Source: Haloarcula rubra
GTDB taxonomy: Archaea > Halobacteriota > Halobacteria > Halobacteriales > Haloarculaceae
Direction of reading: 5' to 3'
DNA length: 32,764 nt
Assembly: GCF_019599465.1 (NCBI RefSeq)
Contig: NZ_RKLR01000021.1
Location: 1 to 32,764 of the forward strand
Both the position numbers and the translations under genes were made by a program. This document shows positions 23,159 to 31,266 of this stretch, one piece after another. The notes below the pieces were generated by a model that saw only the letters and a program-made list of their open reading frames with translations, did not search any database and was not told the origin of the DNA. Numbering within the stretch: position 1 is the stretch's first letter; every line of letters begins with the position of its first letter.

Positions 23159-24409
23159 ATGTTACCGGACGGTGACCTGTCAGCGTCAGATCCAGACGTT
23201 CAAGCCGCCATCCGAGGAGAAAAGAGACGACAAGAAGAGAATTTAGAGATGATTGCCTCGGAGAATCACGTCTCGAAGGCTGTCCTCGAAACGCAGGGTT
23301 CGGTACTGACCAACAAGTACGCCGAAGGGTATCCCGGATCACGGTACTACGGCGGCTGCGAGCACGTCGACACCGTGGAACAGCTGGCCATCGATCGGGC
23401 GAAAGAACTCTTTGGAGCCGAACACGCGAACGTCCAGCCTCACAGCGGTACGCAGGCCAATATGGGCGTCTACTTTGCGATGCTGGAGCCTGGTGACCGG
23501 ATCCTCTCGCTGGACCTCACCCACGGTGGTCATCTCTCGCACGGTCATCACGTCAACTTCTCGGGTCAGTACTACGAGGTTGAGCAGTACGGCGTTGATC
23601 CGGAGACAGGGTACATCGACTACGACGAACTCGCCAACCACGCCGAGCAATTCGACCCGGGTCTCATCGTCAGTGGGTCGTCAGCGTACCCGCGAGAGTT
23701 CGATTACGAGCGCATCGGCGAGATCGCCGCCGCCGTCGACGCGTATCACATGGCGGACATCGCCCACATCACGGGACTCATCGCTGGTGGCGTCCACTCG
23801 AACCCGGTTGGGGATGCCGACTTTGTGACGGCGAGTACGCACAAAACGATTCGTGCCGGCCGCGGTGGGATAATCCTCACGACGGAGGAACATGCCGAGG
23901 AAATCGACAAAGCAATTTTCCCCGGCGCGCAGGGCGGCCCGTTGATGCATAACGTCGCCGGCAAGGCCGTCGGCTTCGGGGAAGCGCTCACCGACGAGTT
24001 CAGAGAGTACTCGGAACAGGTCGTTGCGAATGCGAAGGCGCTCGCAGACGTGTTCACCGATCGCGGAATGTCGCTCGTCAGCGGTGGCACCGACAAGCAT
24101 CTCCTCCTCGTCGACCTGCGTGAATCGCATCCGTCGATTACCGGAAAAGACGCCGAGGAGCGACTTGAGAGCGTCGGGATCACGGTCAACAAGAATACCG
24201 TCCCGGGCGAGTCACGGTCGCCGTTCGTCACAAGCGGCATCCGCGTCGGGACGCCTGCGTTGACGACGCGCGGGTTCAGTGAATCGGAGATGGAAACGAT
24301 CGGCAATTACATCGTCGATCTCCTCGACAACCCAGACGACGATGACCTGGCCGAGGAGATCTCGATGGAAGTGGAGCAACTCTGTTCGGAGTACCCTATT
24401 TATGACTAA
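23159..24409 (+). CDS. glyA: Serine hydroxymethyltransferase
   Basis: PLP enzyme interconverting serine and glycine with transfer of the hydroxymethyl group to a tetrahydrofolate-type cofactor; it joins the glycine cleavage system to serine. It has 416 residues. Motifs are [13 protein letters not shown] (30-42), [16 protein letters not shown] (51-66), [13 protein letters not shown] (95-107), [14 protein letters not shown] (198-211) and the PLP lysine K229 in [13 protein letters not shown]. Most family members have GPRGG after the lysine; AGRGG is unusual, though the Arg and Gly residues remain. It heads the glyA-lipA-pdxS run. Confidence 0.95.
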   Translation: MLPDGDLSASDPDVQAAIRGEKRRQEENLEMIASENHVSKAVLETQGSVLTNKYAEGYPGSRYYGGCEHVDTVEQLAIDRAKELFGAEHANVQPHSGTQANMGVYFAMLEPGDRILSLDLTHGGHLSHGHHVNFSGQYYEVEQYGVDPETGYIDYDELANHAEQFDPGLIVSGSSAYPREFDYERIGEIAAAVDAYHMADIAHITGLIAGGVHSNPVGDADFVTASTHKTIRAGRGGIILTTEEHAEEIDKAIFPGAQGGPLMHNVAGKAVGFGEALTDEFREYSEQVVANAKALADVFTDRGMSLVSGGTDKHLLLVDLRESHPSITGKDAEERLESVGITVNKNTVPGESRSPFVTSGIRVGTPALTTRGFSESEMETIGNYIVDLLDNPDDDDLAEEISMEVEQLCSEYPIYD

Positions 24410-24432
24410 TCATCGATCGACCGTCAAATACT

Positions 24433-25380
24433 ATGAGCAAGGCGCGTAAACCGGACTGGCTGAAGATTCGGCCGCCATCGGGCGAGCGATTCACCGATAT
24501 CAAGCAATCGCTCCGCGAACGGGACCTCCACACCGTCTGTGAGGAGGCTAACTGTCCGAATATGGGCGAATGTTGGTCCGGGCGTGACGGTCCCGGCACG
24601 GCGACGTTCATGCTCATGGGCGACCGCTGCTCGCGGGGGTGTAACTTCTGTGACGTCGAGACCGGTGGGATGGACCCGCTTGACGAGGACGAACCCGTGA
24701 ACGTTGCGGAAGCCGTCGCCGACATCGGTCTCGACTACGTCGTCCTCACGTCAGTCGACCGTGACGATCTGCCCGATCAGGGCGCGAATCACTTCGCCCG
24801 GACCATCCGCGCAATCAAGGAACGGGATCCCTCGATCCTCGTGGAGTGCCTGATCCCAGACTTCCAGGGCGATCCTGACCTGGTTGGGAAAATCGTCGAT
24901 GCCGAACCGGATGTGATCGCTCACAACGTTGAGACCGTCGAGCGCCTCCAGTGGCCGGTCCGGGACCGCCGCGCCGGCTACGAGCAGTCGCTCTCAGTCC
25001 TCGAGCAAGTCGGGCGCGAGAGCGACGTCTACACGAAGACAAGCCTGATGCTGGGGGTTGGCGAGTACGCCCATGAGGTGTACCAGACGCTGTCGGACCT
25101 CCGGCAGGTCGGCGTTGATGTCGTGACGCTGGGTCAGTATCTCCAGCCCTCCCGATCACATCTTGAAGTCAGCGAATACGTCCACCCAGACGCCTTCGAC
25201 ACCTGGCAGCGCGTCGCCGAAGAGGAACTGGACTTCCTCTATTGTGCCTCTGGCCCGATGGTCAGGTCCTCGTACCGCGCTGGCGAACTGTTCGTCGAGG
25301 CGGTACTCAACGGGGAGAATATCGAACGGGCACGCGAGCGAGTACGGACCCAGTCGCGAACAGACCTGGAAATCAAATAA
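24433..25380 (+). CDS. lipA: Lipoyl synthase
   Basis: Radical SAM enzyme that inserts two sulfurs into octanoyl groups bound to carrier domains. It has 315 residues with both clusters visible: auxiliary cluster C36, C41 and C47 ([12 protein letters not shown]), radical SAM cluster C66, C70 and C73 (CSRGCNFC), and the C-terminal RSSY serine motif (about 284-287). The substrate here is presumably GcvH. An octanoyl transferase or lipoate ligase is not in the window and must be elsewhere. Interestingly the substrate is an octanoyl chain, and an ACP-based acyl operon is on the same stretch of DNA; a link is only speculation. Lies 23 nt after glyA and 8 nt before pdxS. Confidence 0.95.
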   Translation: MSKARKPDWLKIRPPSGERFTDIKQSLRERDLHTVCEEANCPNMGECWSGRDGPGTATFMLMGDRCSRGCNFCDVETGGMDPLDEDEPVNVAEAVADIGLDYVVLTSVDRDDLPDQGANHFARTIRAIKERDPSILVECLIPDFQGDPDLVGKIVDAEPDVIAHNVETVERLQWPVRDRRAGYEQSLSVLEQVGRESDVYTKTSLMLGVGEYAHEVYQTLSDLRQVGVDVVTLGQYLQPSRSHLEVSEYVHPDAFDTWQRVAEEELDFLYCASGPMVRSSYRAGELFVEAVLNGENIERARERVRTQSRTDLEIK

Positions 25381-25388
25381 GAAAACGA

Positions 25389-26306
25389 ATGACGAAAACG
25401 ACAGCAAACACGGGACTTGAGGAACTTGAGCACGGAACTGAACTGATCAAACAGGGGTTCGCGAAGATGCAGAAGGGTGGCGTCATCATGGATGTCGTCA
25501 CGCCCGAACAGGCCCGCATCGCCGAGGACGTCGGCGCCGTCGCGGTGATGAACCTCGAAGCCGTCCCGGCCGACATCCGCAAGCGCGGTGGCGTCGCCCG
25601 AATGGCCGACCCCGCGTCGCTGGAGGCGGTCATCGACGAGGTGTCTATCCCGGTGATGGGCAAGGCGCGTATCGGCCACACGAAGGAGGCCGAAATCCTC
25701 GAAGCCGCCGGCGCGGACATGCTGGACGAGAGCGAGGTGCTCACGCCGGCCGACGACCGCTACCACATCGACAAGCGCGACTTCACCGCGCCGTTCGTCT
25801 GTGGCGCCCGGAACCTGCAGGAGGCGCTCCGCCGCATCGACGAGGGCGCGGCGATGATTCGGACCAAGGGTGAGGCCGGCACCGGCGACGTGAACCAGGC
25901 CGTCCACCACCAGCGCAACATCAAGGGCTCGATTCGCAAACTCGAAGGCATGAGCTACGAGGAACGCGAGAAGTGGGCCCGCGAACACGAGGCCCCCGCC
26001 GACCTCGTCCACGAGACGGCCGACATGGGCCGCCTGCCGGTCGTCAACTTCGCCGCCGGCGGCATCGCGACGCCCGCCGACGCCGCGCTGATGATGCACC
26101 ACGGCTGTGACGGCATCTTCGTCGGGTCGGGCATCTTCGGCGCCGAGGACCCGGAAGCGATGGGCACCGCCATCGTCGAAGCTGTCAACAACTGGGACGA
26201 CCCCGAGCGACTCACCGAGATCAGCAAGAACGTCGGCAAGGGGATGAAAGGCGACGCGAACGCCGACCTGCCCGAAGAGGAGCAACTGCAGGGCCGCGGC
26301 GTCTAG
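25389..26306 (+). CDS. pdxS: Pyridoxal 5'-phosphate synthase subunit PdxS
   Basis: Lyase subunit that makes PLP from ribose 5-phosphate, glyceraldehyde 3-phosphate and ammonia. The 305 residues include [18 protein letters not shown], the catalytic lysine K92 in MGKARIGH and the second lysine near 160 in [11 protein letters not shown], followed by [17 protein letters not shown] and FVGSGIFG. Third codon positions are almost all G or C, visibly more than in the neighbouring genes, so it may have joined the cluster separately or be a highly expressed housekeeping copy. The glutaminase partner PdxT is not in the window. In this setting it would supply PLP to IlvA, GcvP and GlyA. The minus-strand frame across it (25239-26387) is an artefact of its codon use. 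Confidence 0.96.
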   Translation: MTKTTANTGLEELEHGTELIKQGFAKMQKGGVIMDVVTPEQARIAEDVGAVAVMNLEAVPADIRKRGGVARMADPASLEAVIDEVSIPVMGKARIGHTKEAEILEAAGADMLDESEVLTPADDRYHIDKRDFTAPFVCGARNLQEALRRIDEGAAMIRTKGEAGTGDVNQAVHHQRNIKGSIRKLEGMSYEEREKWAREHEAPADLVHETADMGRLPVVNFAAGGIATPADAALMMHHGCDGIFVGSGIFGAEDPEAMGTAIVEAVNNWDDPERLTEISKNVGKGMKGDANADLPEEEQLQGRGV

Positions 26307-26598
26307 GCTCGCACGCTGGGGTACCGACAGGCGCCGACTGTCCTCTAATGAACGAGTGTCGGACTCACCGCTTGTGAGAGACATCAAACCATTTGATGAG
26401 ACCGCTTTGAAACAGCCGAACTTCGAAACTGCAATATCGGTTTTGTGCGCAAGATTGCGACGAATCTAACGCGTTTTCGGTGCAACGCCTGACTCTTTCA
26501 GCCATCTCATCTACGGGACTCTGCATGGTGGATTGTCATATATCTGTGAGACCCCACCGATGGTTATATATGGTAGTTCGTTATATAACGGATATGCT
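26307..26598. other. Intergenic stretch with small inverted repeat
   Basis: No gene is supported. CATCAAA at 26382-26388 and TTTGATG at 26392-26398 form a perfect 7-bp inverted repeat with a CCA spacer. It could be a regulatory site or a weak hairpin after pdxS. Confidence 0.4.
26562..26571 (+). promoter_or_regulatory. TATA-like box before the DUF5058 operon
   Basis: GGTTATATAT stands 28-37 nt before the ATG at 26599, supporting that start over the in-frame TTG at 26533. Confidence 0.45.
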
Positions 26599-27348
26599 AT
26601 GATGTGGCTAGAGCTAGTACCAATAGCACCAGCGTATATGGATGTCGCCAATAGTCGCTGGTTGTGGCTCTCGACGTTACCAGTTGTTTCAGTAGTACTG
26701 TTGCAAGCCGCTATCTTCCTCCGGCGCGCGTGGAACGACGGAAAGGAGATGGGGCTATCGGAGGAGAAACTGAAGACCGGGTTTAAGACGGGATTGATAT
26801 CGGCTATCGGTCCTTCAGTCGCGGTGTTAGCTGGGATGTTGGCCTTGATTGCGACAGTCGGTGGTCCCGTTGCGTGGATGCGCCTTTCAGTGATTGGATC
26901 GGTGGCGTTCGAGCTACCAGCTGCTGAGTTAGGTCTCAGCCAGTTCGGATACAGCCTGGGTGACGAGGGCATCACTGAAACCGCGTACGCAACGGCGGTC
27001 TGGTCGATGACACTCGGTGGCACTGGCTGGTTGCTCGTCTCGGCATTCGGAACGCGGCATATGGAGAAAGTCAGAACGAAAATCAGCAACGGCAATGAAA
27101 AACTCATACCGATTATCAGCGCCGCAGCGATGCTTGGCGCGTTCGCGTACTTTCTGAGTGGTGAAGTCACAGCTGGAACTCCGGAGACTGGTGCCGTCGC
27201 CGTCGGAGGACTTGCTATGCTCGCGTTGTTGCACCTTGCCGATAGTCGAGATATTCAGTGGCTCAGGGAGTGGGCGCTTGGAGCAGCGATGTTAGTTGGC
27301 CTCCTGGTCGGTGTTGTGATACAAGTGACCCTCGGGAGTTTGTGGTAA
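26599..27348 (+). CDS. DUF5058 family membrane protein (putative transporter subunit)
   Basis: A 249-residue membrane protein with about seven hydrophobic segments (near 22-41, 66-86, 96-112, 133-150, 170-187, 197-213 and 226-244). It matches my memory of DUF5058: WLSTLPVVSVVLLQAAIFLRR, AIGPSVAVLAGMLALIATVGG followed by PVAWMRLSVIGS, ETAYATAVWSMTLGGTGWLL and RHMEKVRTKI. DUF5058 proteins are best known from Firmicutes, where they sit with a second membrane protein and an M20 amidohydrolase, as here. Substrate uptake or export is inferred; no transport assay is known to me. ATG 26602 directly after is an equally possible start. One base separates it from the next gene. Confidence 0.82.
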   Translation: MMWLELVPIAPAYMDVANSRWLWLSTLPVVSVVLLQAAIFLRRAWNDGKEMGLSEEKLKTGFKTGLISAIGPSVAVLAGMLALIATVGGPVAWMRLSVIGSVAFELPAAELGLSQFGYSLGDEGITETAYATAVWSMTLGGTGWLLVSAFGTRHMEKVRTKISNGNEKLIPIISAAAMLGAFAYFLSGEVTAGTPETGAVAVGGLAMLALLHLADSRDIQWLREWALGAAMLVGLLVGVVIQVTLGSLW

Positions 27349-27349
27349 C

Positions 27350-28108
27350 ATGTCTAAAAGCCAGAGCAAGCAAGTCAGTAAGTCCCAAACGGTAGACAGT
27401 AGCGATGTATACGAAGAAAGTTTCATCCCGTATGTCAATAAGTGGGGTAGAAGGACCAACCTTCTCGCGGTTGCCCTCTCTTTGGGGCCGGCAGTAACTC
27501 TGCTGGGCGTCTTCGATATTCTTCCCACCACAGCGGCAATTGTCGGAGCATTCGTCTCGGTCGCACTCACGTTTGGTTGGGCCTGGTTCATTGAACCGTT
27601 GTCGTATTACCCGGTGCTGGGTATTCCTGGGACGTATATCGCCTTCCTGTCGGGGAACATCTCAAACCTGCGCTTGCCTTGTGCTGCAGCGGCCCAAGAG
27701 GCTTCAGATGTCGAGACAGGGACACCCCAAGCGAGTATCATCTCGACGATAGCGATAGCTGCTTCGGTTATTGTCAATACGGCAATGCTGGGGATCGGTG
27801 CGGTCGCACTCGTCTCAGCCTTTCAGGCACTCCCAGAGCTGTGGAAAGGCGCACTCGAATCGTACCTAGTACCGGCGGTTTTCGGTGCTATCTTCGCACA
27901 GTTCGGAAGAGATTACCCAAAAGTTGCTGGTATCGGGTTCACGATAGCGTTGATTATGACGCTACTGCTGGAGCTTGGATATCTGGCCTTCCTCCCGAGT
28001 TACCCCCTATACGCGGTGATAATTGTCTCCGTATTCGGCACGACGTTCATCGCTCGTTGGATGTGGCACCGCGACATGATCTCAGCGCCCGACGAGGCAA
28101 ACGAATAA
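27350..28108 (+). CDS. Partner membrane protein of the DUF5058 protein
   Basis: A 252-residue membrane protein with a 35-residue hydrophilic N-terminus, then about six hydrophobic segments. The most distinctive stretch is YYPVLGIPGTYIAFLSGNIS followed by NLRLPCAAAAQEASDVE, a hydrophilic loop rich in Gly, Asn and Ala between membrane segments that could line a substrate path. I know no named domain for it. It begins one base after the DUF5058 stop and is followed by the M20 gene, so all three are probably co-transcribed. A two-subunit transporter is the best inference. Confidence 0.8.
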   Translation: MSKSQSKQVSKSQTVDSSDVYEESFIPYVNKWGRRTNLLAVALSLGPAVTLLGVFDILPTTAAIVGAFVSVALTFGWAWFIEPLSYYPVLGIPGTYIAFLSGNISNLRLPCAAAAQEASDVETGTPQASIISTIAIAASVIVNTAMLGIGAVALVSAFQALPELWKGALESYLVPAVFGAIFAQFGRDYPKVAGIGFTIALIMTLLLELGYLAFLPSYPLYAVIIVSVFGTTFIARWMWHRDMISAPDEANE

Positions 28109-28152
28109 CGTAGATATTAGGGCCACGAACGAGTACATATTGCAAGTTACCA

Positions 28153-29445
28153 ATGACAACGAAGATGCACCTCCCAACGGAACAGGAACTCATCGATCTC
28201 CGGCGTGAATTCCACGAATTCCCGGAACCGGGGTGGCGCGAGTTCTGGACAACAGTTCGAATCGTCGAAGAGCTCGAACGCTTGGGTGTCGACCAGATTC
28301 ACATTGGGGCTGACGCACTCGATCCCGACGAGCGTTTGGGGGTTCCAGACGAACAGGAACTATCTGATTGGCTTGAACGCGCGGCATCTCGGACCGACAG
28401 AACTGATGTCCTTGAACAGGTTGCAGGCGGACATACCGGAGTTGTCGCAGTCGTTGATCGCGGTGACGGCCCGACGGTAGGACTTCGCGTTGATATTGAC
28501 GCGCTTCCTATCACCGAAGCGTCCGATGAGAGCCACAAGCCGGCTGCCGCGGGATTCCGATCCCAGAATGAGGGATTTATGCATGCGTGCGGTCATGACT
28601 CACATATCACATTTGGTTTGGGAACGCTCCAGACAGTCCTCAAAAGCGACTTCAGTGGTACGTTCAAGCTCTTTTTCCAGCCATCAGAGGAACTCCTCGG
28701 TGGCGGGAAAGCGATGGCCGCCGGACCACATCTTGACGATGTGGACTACCTAATCGGAACACATGTCGGGCTCGATTATCCGACTGGGACCGTAACTGCG
28801 GGCCTCGACGAGGTGCTAGCCTTCTCACGTTTCGACGTCTCCTTTACTGGCGAATCTGCTCACGCCGGGTTAGCGCCCAACGAGGGCCGCAATGCCGTCC
28901 AAGCACTTGTAGATGCCACGAGCAATATCTATGGTATTCCGCGTCACAGAGACGGTGCCACTCGGGTAAATGTTGGCGAACTCAGGTCCGACAATGCCTC
29001 CAATGTGATTGCCAGTAAAGCGACTGCTACAGTCGAAGTGCGTGGGGAATCGGATGAGTTGATGGAGTATATGCGCGATTCCGTCCGCCGGCACATCGAC
29101 TCAGCGGCAGAAGCGCACGACTGTGAGGCAGAGACGGCGCTTATTGGAGAAGCGATCCGTGAGGACAGCGATGAAGAACTGGTTCACCTTGTCGACAGGA
29201 TTGCAGGCGATGTTGATGGAGTTTCTTCAGTGCGCCGACGTGATAGCCTAGGTGCCAGCGAGGACGTGACCTATCTTATGAGGGCTGTCAAAGAGAACGG
29301 CGGAAAAGCGACGTACGTCGGAATCGGCGGCGGTAATCCCAGTGGACATCATACACCGACGTTCGATATCGACGAAGGTTGCTTGCTGATCGGTGTCTCG
29401 GTCCTCTCAGAGACTGCTCTCCATCTCCTGTCGCGAACCAGTTAG
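28153..29445 (+). CDS. M20 family amidohydrolase (AbgB/N-acyl amino acid hydrolase-like)
   Basis: Metal-dependent amidohydrolase of 430 residues, cytoplasmic. Metal and catalytic positions are H144, C146 and H148 (HACGHDSH), E179/E180 in PSEELLGGG, H204 in GTHVGLD and a C-terminal His in SGHHTPTFDID. A dimerisation domain (about 215-325, FTGESAHAGLAPNEGRNAV) is present. Residues 52-90 are longer than in typical hippurate hydrolases, as in AbgB-type enzymes that cleave p-aminobenzoyl-glutamate. Likely substrates are N-acyl or N-aroyl amino acids, perhaps brought in by the two membrane proteins encoded before it; the exact substrate cannot be told. It follows the partner protein by 44 nt. Confidence 0.9.
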   Translation: MTTKMHLPTEQELIDLRREFHEFPEPGWREFWTTVRIVEELERLGVDQIHIGADALDPDERLGVPDEQELSDWLERAASRTDRTDVLEQVAGGHTGVVAVVDRGDGPTVGLRVDIDALPITEASDESHKPAAAGFRSQNEGFMHACGHDSHITFGLGTLQTVLKSDFSGTFKLFFQPSEELLGGGKAMAAGPHLDDVDYLIGTHVGLDYPTGTVTAGLDEVLAFSRFDVSFTGESAHAGLAPNEGRNAVQALVDATSNIYGIPRHRDGATRVNVGELRSDNASNVIASKATATVEVRGESDELMEYMRDSVRRHIDSAAEAHDCEAETALIGEAIREDSDEELVHLVDRIAGDVDGVSSVRRRDSLGASEDVTYLMRAVKENGGKATYVGIGGGNPSGHHTPTFDIDEGCLLIGVSVLSETALHLLSRTS

Positions 29446-29602
29446 AGCGTTTAATCTATCGGGATTATCTTGCGAGGTTGTCGGGCGACGCACCTGCAAC
29501 CTATAGGCTGAAAAATAGCTGCATTACTCGACAGAATATCGCGAATCTATGGAAATGGACACCGATCTCTCAACAAGCGGAGGAAGTTCAGAATCAAAGA
29601 CA

Positions 29603-29945
29603 TCACAGTCGCCGAATACGGCGGTAGCGATATTCTGGCCGTTACTGATTGTAGATTCACCAGTGGCCGTTACTGATTGTAGATTCACCAGTGGCCGATA
29701 CAAATAAAAGAGAGCTTCAAATTAGCGTTGATGCTGCCGGTGTGAACTTCGCCGACTCGAACAGCAGTGGGGAAACTATCTGGAAGGTCCGTCCCAACTG
29801 TTCGTTCCCCCGTCTTGGAGTCGCTGGGACTGTCACCGTAACCGCCGTTCATCCGAAGACGGGGGTATTCCTGCCCAGTCTTCCGTTGCTCGCCGCCGAC
29901 ATCGCTGACATGGTTGCGCTGCCGCCCTCTTCGCTGTTAATCAGA
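29603..29945 (+). pseudogene. Decayed MDR (quinone oxidoreductase-type) gene fragment
   Basis: The first piece reads ITVAEYGGSDILAVTD (about 29609-29656) and then runs into a stop. A second frame from about 29706 reads LQISVDAAGVNFAD and later GVAGTVTV. These correspond to IVVPEYGDSSVLTVTE, VSINVEAAGVNFAD and LEVAGIVT in the intact MDR protein encoded at 10384-11355. A 28-bp tandem duplication sits exactly at the junction and shifts the frame. Everything beyond the N-terminal domain is missing or unrecognisable, so the gene is dead. Confidence 0.65.
29637..29692 (+). repeat. 28-bp tandem duplication
   Basis: GGCCGTTACTGATTGTAGAT then TCACCAGT occurs twice without a gap (29637-29664 and 29665-29692), followed by a further GGCCG. 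The copies are identical, which points to a recent slippage event inside the MDR pseudogene. Confidence 0.95.
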
Positions 29946-30171
29946 TGACCACGCCGTCGGTGGCACAGAAACTCGAGACGGCGGACTAGTTGGACCTCTC
30001 TCGGAGCGGATATTTCGAGAGCTAAAGTGCTGAATCTCAATGTTCTCGATCATTCTCAGTCACGCCGACCTGGAAAATCCCCAATCTTTGCTGCACTCCT
30101 TCGGTCGCTGATACAATGCCCCAAACTAAACCATATCGTCTGTCTGGAACACACCGTATATAGCTGGTCGG

Positions 30172-30435
30172 TCATCTCTTCCGAGATGTGTCGTTGATCG
30201 AGTATACCTTTTGTCGAGCATCACCGTATTTTACCCGTGACGTGATCTCATCTACCTCTTCAAGCTTACTCAGTGCTGATCTGACTGTCCGGCCAACAAG
30301 AGTGGTTTTTTCTACGAGCTCTTTCTGTGTGAGATCTCCTTCATATTGGAGTGTCTTGAAAACCAATTTTGCGCTTATCGTGAGCTCCTCTACACCTCTC
30401 TCTTGAGAGTCACGTATCTCGGATTTCTGCGTCAT
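30172..30435 (-). CDS. Small winged-helix (MarR-like) transcriptional regulator
   Basis: From ATG 30435 an 87-residue protein that is almost entirely one winged helix-turn-helix: ELTISAKLVFKTLQYEGDLT, then QKELVEKTTLVGRTVRSALSKL and a wing ending DARQKVYSI. Haloarchaea have many such 80-100-residue regulators with this layout (an Arg-rich recognition helix and a DARQ..Y wing), so I prefer this start. The frame stays open to an ATG at 30630, which would add 65 residues (beginning MHRTRYTKGSIAFGRHGRD) of no recognisable domain; a longer protein cannot be excluded. The target is unknown, but a perfect palindrome lies upstream at 30765. Confidence 0.75.
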   Translation of the reverse strand: MTQKSEIRDSQERGVEELTISAKLVFKTLQYEGDLTQKELVEKTTLVGRTVRSALSKLEEVDEITSRVKYGDARQKVYSINDTSRKR

Positions 30436-30630
30436 CAATTCCACTTTCCCGTCTGAGAGTACTTTGTGATACCGGTTCCCAGCCTGAGCCGTATCCACTC
30501 CATCGTACAGAGGATCACATTCGAGAAACGGATAGAACGCGTCTAAAACCATGTAAATGGCGTCTACAGTGTGATCTCGGCCATGGCGGCCGAACGCTAT
30601 TGATCCCTTCGTGTATCGAGTGCGATGCAT

Positions 30631-30927
30631 TCATAGGCTGTATTCAGTAGTGATACGATATCGTAAACAGTCGAGATACCGCATCCCTGCATAATCGGAT
30701 TATAATACATGTACTTGTGTTATTAATATCTCACACCCATCGGCATTTACGGCCGTATACATTTGTGTTTTCGAAACTCGAAAACACGGTTTTCCACGGC
30801 TATGTCGAATTACTGTATGCCGAGAAGGTTACAGCTCTCAGACAACCCACTCAACGCAATTTCCCGGTGCCCACGGAGCCACACGCGATGTTGTAGGACA
30901 TAGAGAGGATAATATCGGGATCACAAA
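30631..30927. other. AT-rich divergent intergenic stretch
   Basis: No gene is supported. It is AT-rich near 30690-30730 (TTATAATACATG and GTTATTAATATC could hold promoters) and carries the palindrome at 30765-30787. Confidence 0.4.
30765..30787. promoter_or_regulatory. Perfect 10-bp-arm palindrome
   Basis: GTGTTTTCGA, a 3-nt spacer AAC, and TCGAAAACAC form a perfect inverted repeat. Such symmetry and spacing suit a dimeric winged-helix regulator; the nearest candidate is encoded at 30172-30435. Confidence 0.5.
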
Positions 30928-31116
30928 ATGACTGAGAAGACAGCGACCGAACTAACCGATACGACGACGAAATCGAAGTGGTATCACGCTGTAGAGGCGG
31001 CAGTCGGCTCGCTCCACCGCGTCCGCAAGTCCGTTATTGAGGCTGCTAACGCCGCACAGAAGGTTGTAGCTGTGACCGATGGCTATGCCGAAAGGTCCAT
31101 CAGATTGTGTAAATAG
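30928..31116 (+). CDS. Small hypothetical protein
   Basis: A 62-residue frame from an ATG, beginning MTEKTATELTDTTTKSKWYH and continuing with an Ala/Val-rich amphipathic helix (VEAAVGSLHRVRKSVIEAAN). I recognise no domain. It is not strongly acidic, but codon use is fairly GC-biased and the sequence looks protein-like. A purine-rich AGAGAGGAT lies about 20 nt before the start. It may be a small helical protein or the remaining N-terminus of a larger one. Confidence 0.4.
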   Translation: MTEKTATELTDTTTKSKWYHAVEAAVGSLHRVRKSVIEAANAAQKVVAVTDGYAERSIRLCK

Positions 31117-31235
31117 AGGCCATGGTTGATAGCTTGGTGTGACTACAGCGACGGTTACCAGATAACCATGTTCGTGTTCTGTTCAGGCTACAACATCGGG
31201 GCGACCGAATCGACATAATTGAATCACTTCTAGGG

Positions 31236-31244
31236 GTTTTATTT
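31236..31244 (+). promoter_or_regulatory. TATA-like box before the NuoF-like gene
   Basis: GTTTTATTT lies 23-31 nt before the ATG at 31267, fitting a leaderless transcript. Confidence 0.5.
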
Positions 31245-31266
31245 CAGTAACGGCAGTCGTTTGACC

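Larger units (their letters stand above)
29446..30171. other. Gene-poor stretch with decayed MDR fragment
   Basis: No intact gene is supported between the amidohydrolase and the winged-helix gene. It contains the MDR pseudogene and the 28-bp duplication listed separately. After about 29950 nothing is recognisable. Confidence 0.4.

Noticed and set aside
25239-26387. Long minus-strand reading frame (382 codons) across pdxS
   Set aside because: It mirrors a very GC3-rich real gene, is low in sensible motifs and repeats Val/Asp/Arg runs; pdxS on the plus strand is unmistakable.
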